Part shown: positions 5,946-6,966 of the stretch, in pieces
Position numbering within the stretch: position 1 is the stretch's first letter
How the letters are laid out: every line of letters starts with the position of its first letter
From: Methanobacteriota archaeon
GTDB taxonomy: Archaea; Hydrothermarchaeota; Hydrothermarchaeia; Hydrothermarchaeales; JACQPM01
Direction of reading: 5' to 3'
Length of the DNA stretch: 6,966 nucleotides
Assembly (NCBI GenBank): GCA_016207475.1
Contig: JACQPM010000134.1
Span: forward strand, 1-6,966
The notes under the pieces: model-generated
The model's database searches: none
Seen by the model: only the letters and a program-made list of their open reading frames with translations
Told to the model about the DNA's origin: nothing
Made by a program: the position numbers and the translations under genes

Positions 5946-6966
5946 ATGGGCAGGATTGTGTACATCGACCCGTCCCTCTCGGGGGCCAGCGGGGATATGT
6001 TCCTGGGGGCCCTCCTGGACCTGGGGGCGGACCTGAAGAAGCTCAAGGCCGTGGCCAGGGGGGTCGCCAGGGTGAGCGGGTGCAAGGTGGGGCTGAGGAC
6101 GGAGAGGGTCAAGAGGTGCGGCCTCGCGGCCCTCCGGGTAGCCGTGGAGGTGGAGGGGAAGGGCAGCACCGGCATAGGGTCCATGGCCGATATACTCCCT
6201 GTCATGGAGGGGCTGGGGCTCGGAGGGGAGGCCCGGCGCTTCGTGGAGAGGGCCTACAAGACCCTCATGAAAACAGAGGCCCGATCCCACGGTACGGTCC
6301 CCGAGAAGGTCCATCTGGAGGAGCTGGGCTCCGCGGACACCCTCCTGGATTTCGCCGGGACGGCGATCCTGGCAGAAGACCTGGGCCTCTTCAGTGGAGA
6401 AGTGGCCATATACTCGGGGCCGGTGGCCATGGGTAGAGGGCAGATCAAGACCCTCGGTGGGGTTATGCCTCTCCCACCGCCCGTGACCACCCAGATCCTC
6501 AAGGACTACAAGATACCTTTCCTTTTCCTGCCGGTGAAGGTGGAGCTGACGACCCCCACGGGGGCCACGATCCTGGCAGCCCTGGCCTGCAACTACTCAG
6601 AGCCCCCTGCCATGCGGATCGAGGCCGTGGGGATGGGAGCCGGTAGCATGGACCTACCATCGACGCCCAACCTCCTCAGGGTCCTGGACGGCGATGCCGC
6701 GGGGCCGGGCCCCTTCGTCTCGGTGCTGGAGACCAACCTGGACGACGTCACCGGGGAGGTGATGGGCTATACCATGGAGCGCCTCTACCGGGAGGGGGCC
6801 CTGGACGTCCAGATCGTACCCACCGTGACCAAGAAGGGCCGCCCTGGCCATATAATGATGGTCATCTGTACCCAGGCCCTGGAGGAGAAACTGGCTGGGA
6901 TACTGATGGAGGAGACCGGTACCCTCGGGGTGAGGGTCGGCCTGGCCCACAAGCGGGTCGTCGCGG
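5946..6966 (+). CDS. larC: Nickel-pincer cofactor cyclometallase LarC (partial, 3' end cut)
   Basis: The frame is open from the ATG at 5946 to the window edge, giving 340 residues; relatives are about 400, so roughly the last 60-80 are missing. LarC inserts nickel in a CTP-dependent reaction to finish the nickel-pincer nucleotide cofactor used by lactate racemase (LarA) and relatives. Family marks in order: YIDPSLSGASGDMFLGALLDLGA (6-28), AxxHG then VHLEELGSADTLLDFAG (112-138), PLPPPVT (175-181), VELTTPTGAT (199-208), GMGAGSMDLPSTPNLLR, LETNLDDVTGEVMGYTMERL, TKKGRPG and ETGTLGVRV. Two details are divergent: the usual H in the VH-x-HE-x-G-x-x-D block is E125, and the HG usually before the PVPAPAT element is GG (171-172). 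The His-rich stretch common in bacterial LarC near residue 75 is absent. No larA, larB or larE is in the window. The start is 2 nt after the peptidase stop with only a weak AGGAAG as SD. Confidence 0.93.
   Translation, partial: MGRIVYIDPSLSGASGDMFLGALLDLGADLKKLKAVARGVARVSGCKVGLRTERVKRCGLAALRVAVEVEGKGSTGIGSMADILPVMEGLGLGGEARRFVERAYKTLMKTEARSHGTVPEKVHLEELGSADTLLDFAGTAILAEDLGLFSGEVAIYSGPVAMGRGQIKTLGGVMPLPPPVTTQILKDYKIPFLFLPVKVELTTPTGATILAALACNYSEPPAMRIEAVGMGAGSMDLPSTPNLLRVLDGDAAGPGPFVSVLETNLDDVTGEVMGYTMERLYREGALDVQIVPTVTKKGRPGHIMMVICTQALEEKLAGILMEETGTLGVRVGLAHKRVVA

Noticed and set aside
5730..6314. Minus-strand open frame (194 codons) opposite the peptidase-larC junction
   Set aside because: It is Pro/Leu/His-rich without domains and antisense to two genes with complete catalytic or family motifs.

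Overview
The window reads as high-GC archaeal DNA. The gene set fits (archaeal-type phosphopantetheine adenylyltransferase, exported proteins with a pilin-like FTxD N-terminus). So do heavy AGG and ATA codon use, SD sites resembling GGAGGTG, and TATA boxes about 26-27 nt upstream of ATG codons, the spacing expected for leaderless transcripts. AGG/ATA richness hints at a thermophile. No marker gene is present, so I do not name a lineage.

Layout. (1) At the left edge, plus strand, is the last 56 codons of a gene resembling a family 2 glycosyltransferase (1-171). It overlaps by 20 nt a complete histone-deacetylase/AcuC-family gene (152-1159). (2) Convergent to this, 6 nt away, is a minus-strand cassette of three tightly packed genes, transcribed from 4407 down to 1166. 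They encode 319-, 494- and 266-residue exported, membrane-anchored proteins with related N-termini, many N-glycosylation sequons, and in the last one a C-terminal fibronectin-III-like domain. A TATA box sits directly upstream. (3) Upstream of it on the same strand is coaD (4449-4901), for coenzyme A synthesis. (4) Diverging from coaD across a 40-nt AT-containing spacer is a plus-strand pair: an M24 Xaa-Pro peptidase (4942-5943) and, 2 nt later, larC, the nickel-pincer cofactor cyclometallase. larC runs off the right edge and is incomplete (5946-6966).

The window is nearly all coding; no non-coding stretch exceeds about 42 nt. I saw no tRNA, rRNA, CRISPR, insertion sequence or long repeat.

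How the genes work together. The coaD, peptidase, larC and deacetylase genes look like ordinary housekeeping or metabolic genes grouped by proximity. The least explained part is the three-gene surface-protein cassette. Co-translation, shared N-termini, two CCxxC motifs in the first protein and a fibronectin-like domain in the last suggest parts of one extracellular structure, possibly pilus-like or an adhesin. That function is inferred.
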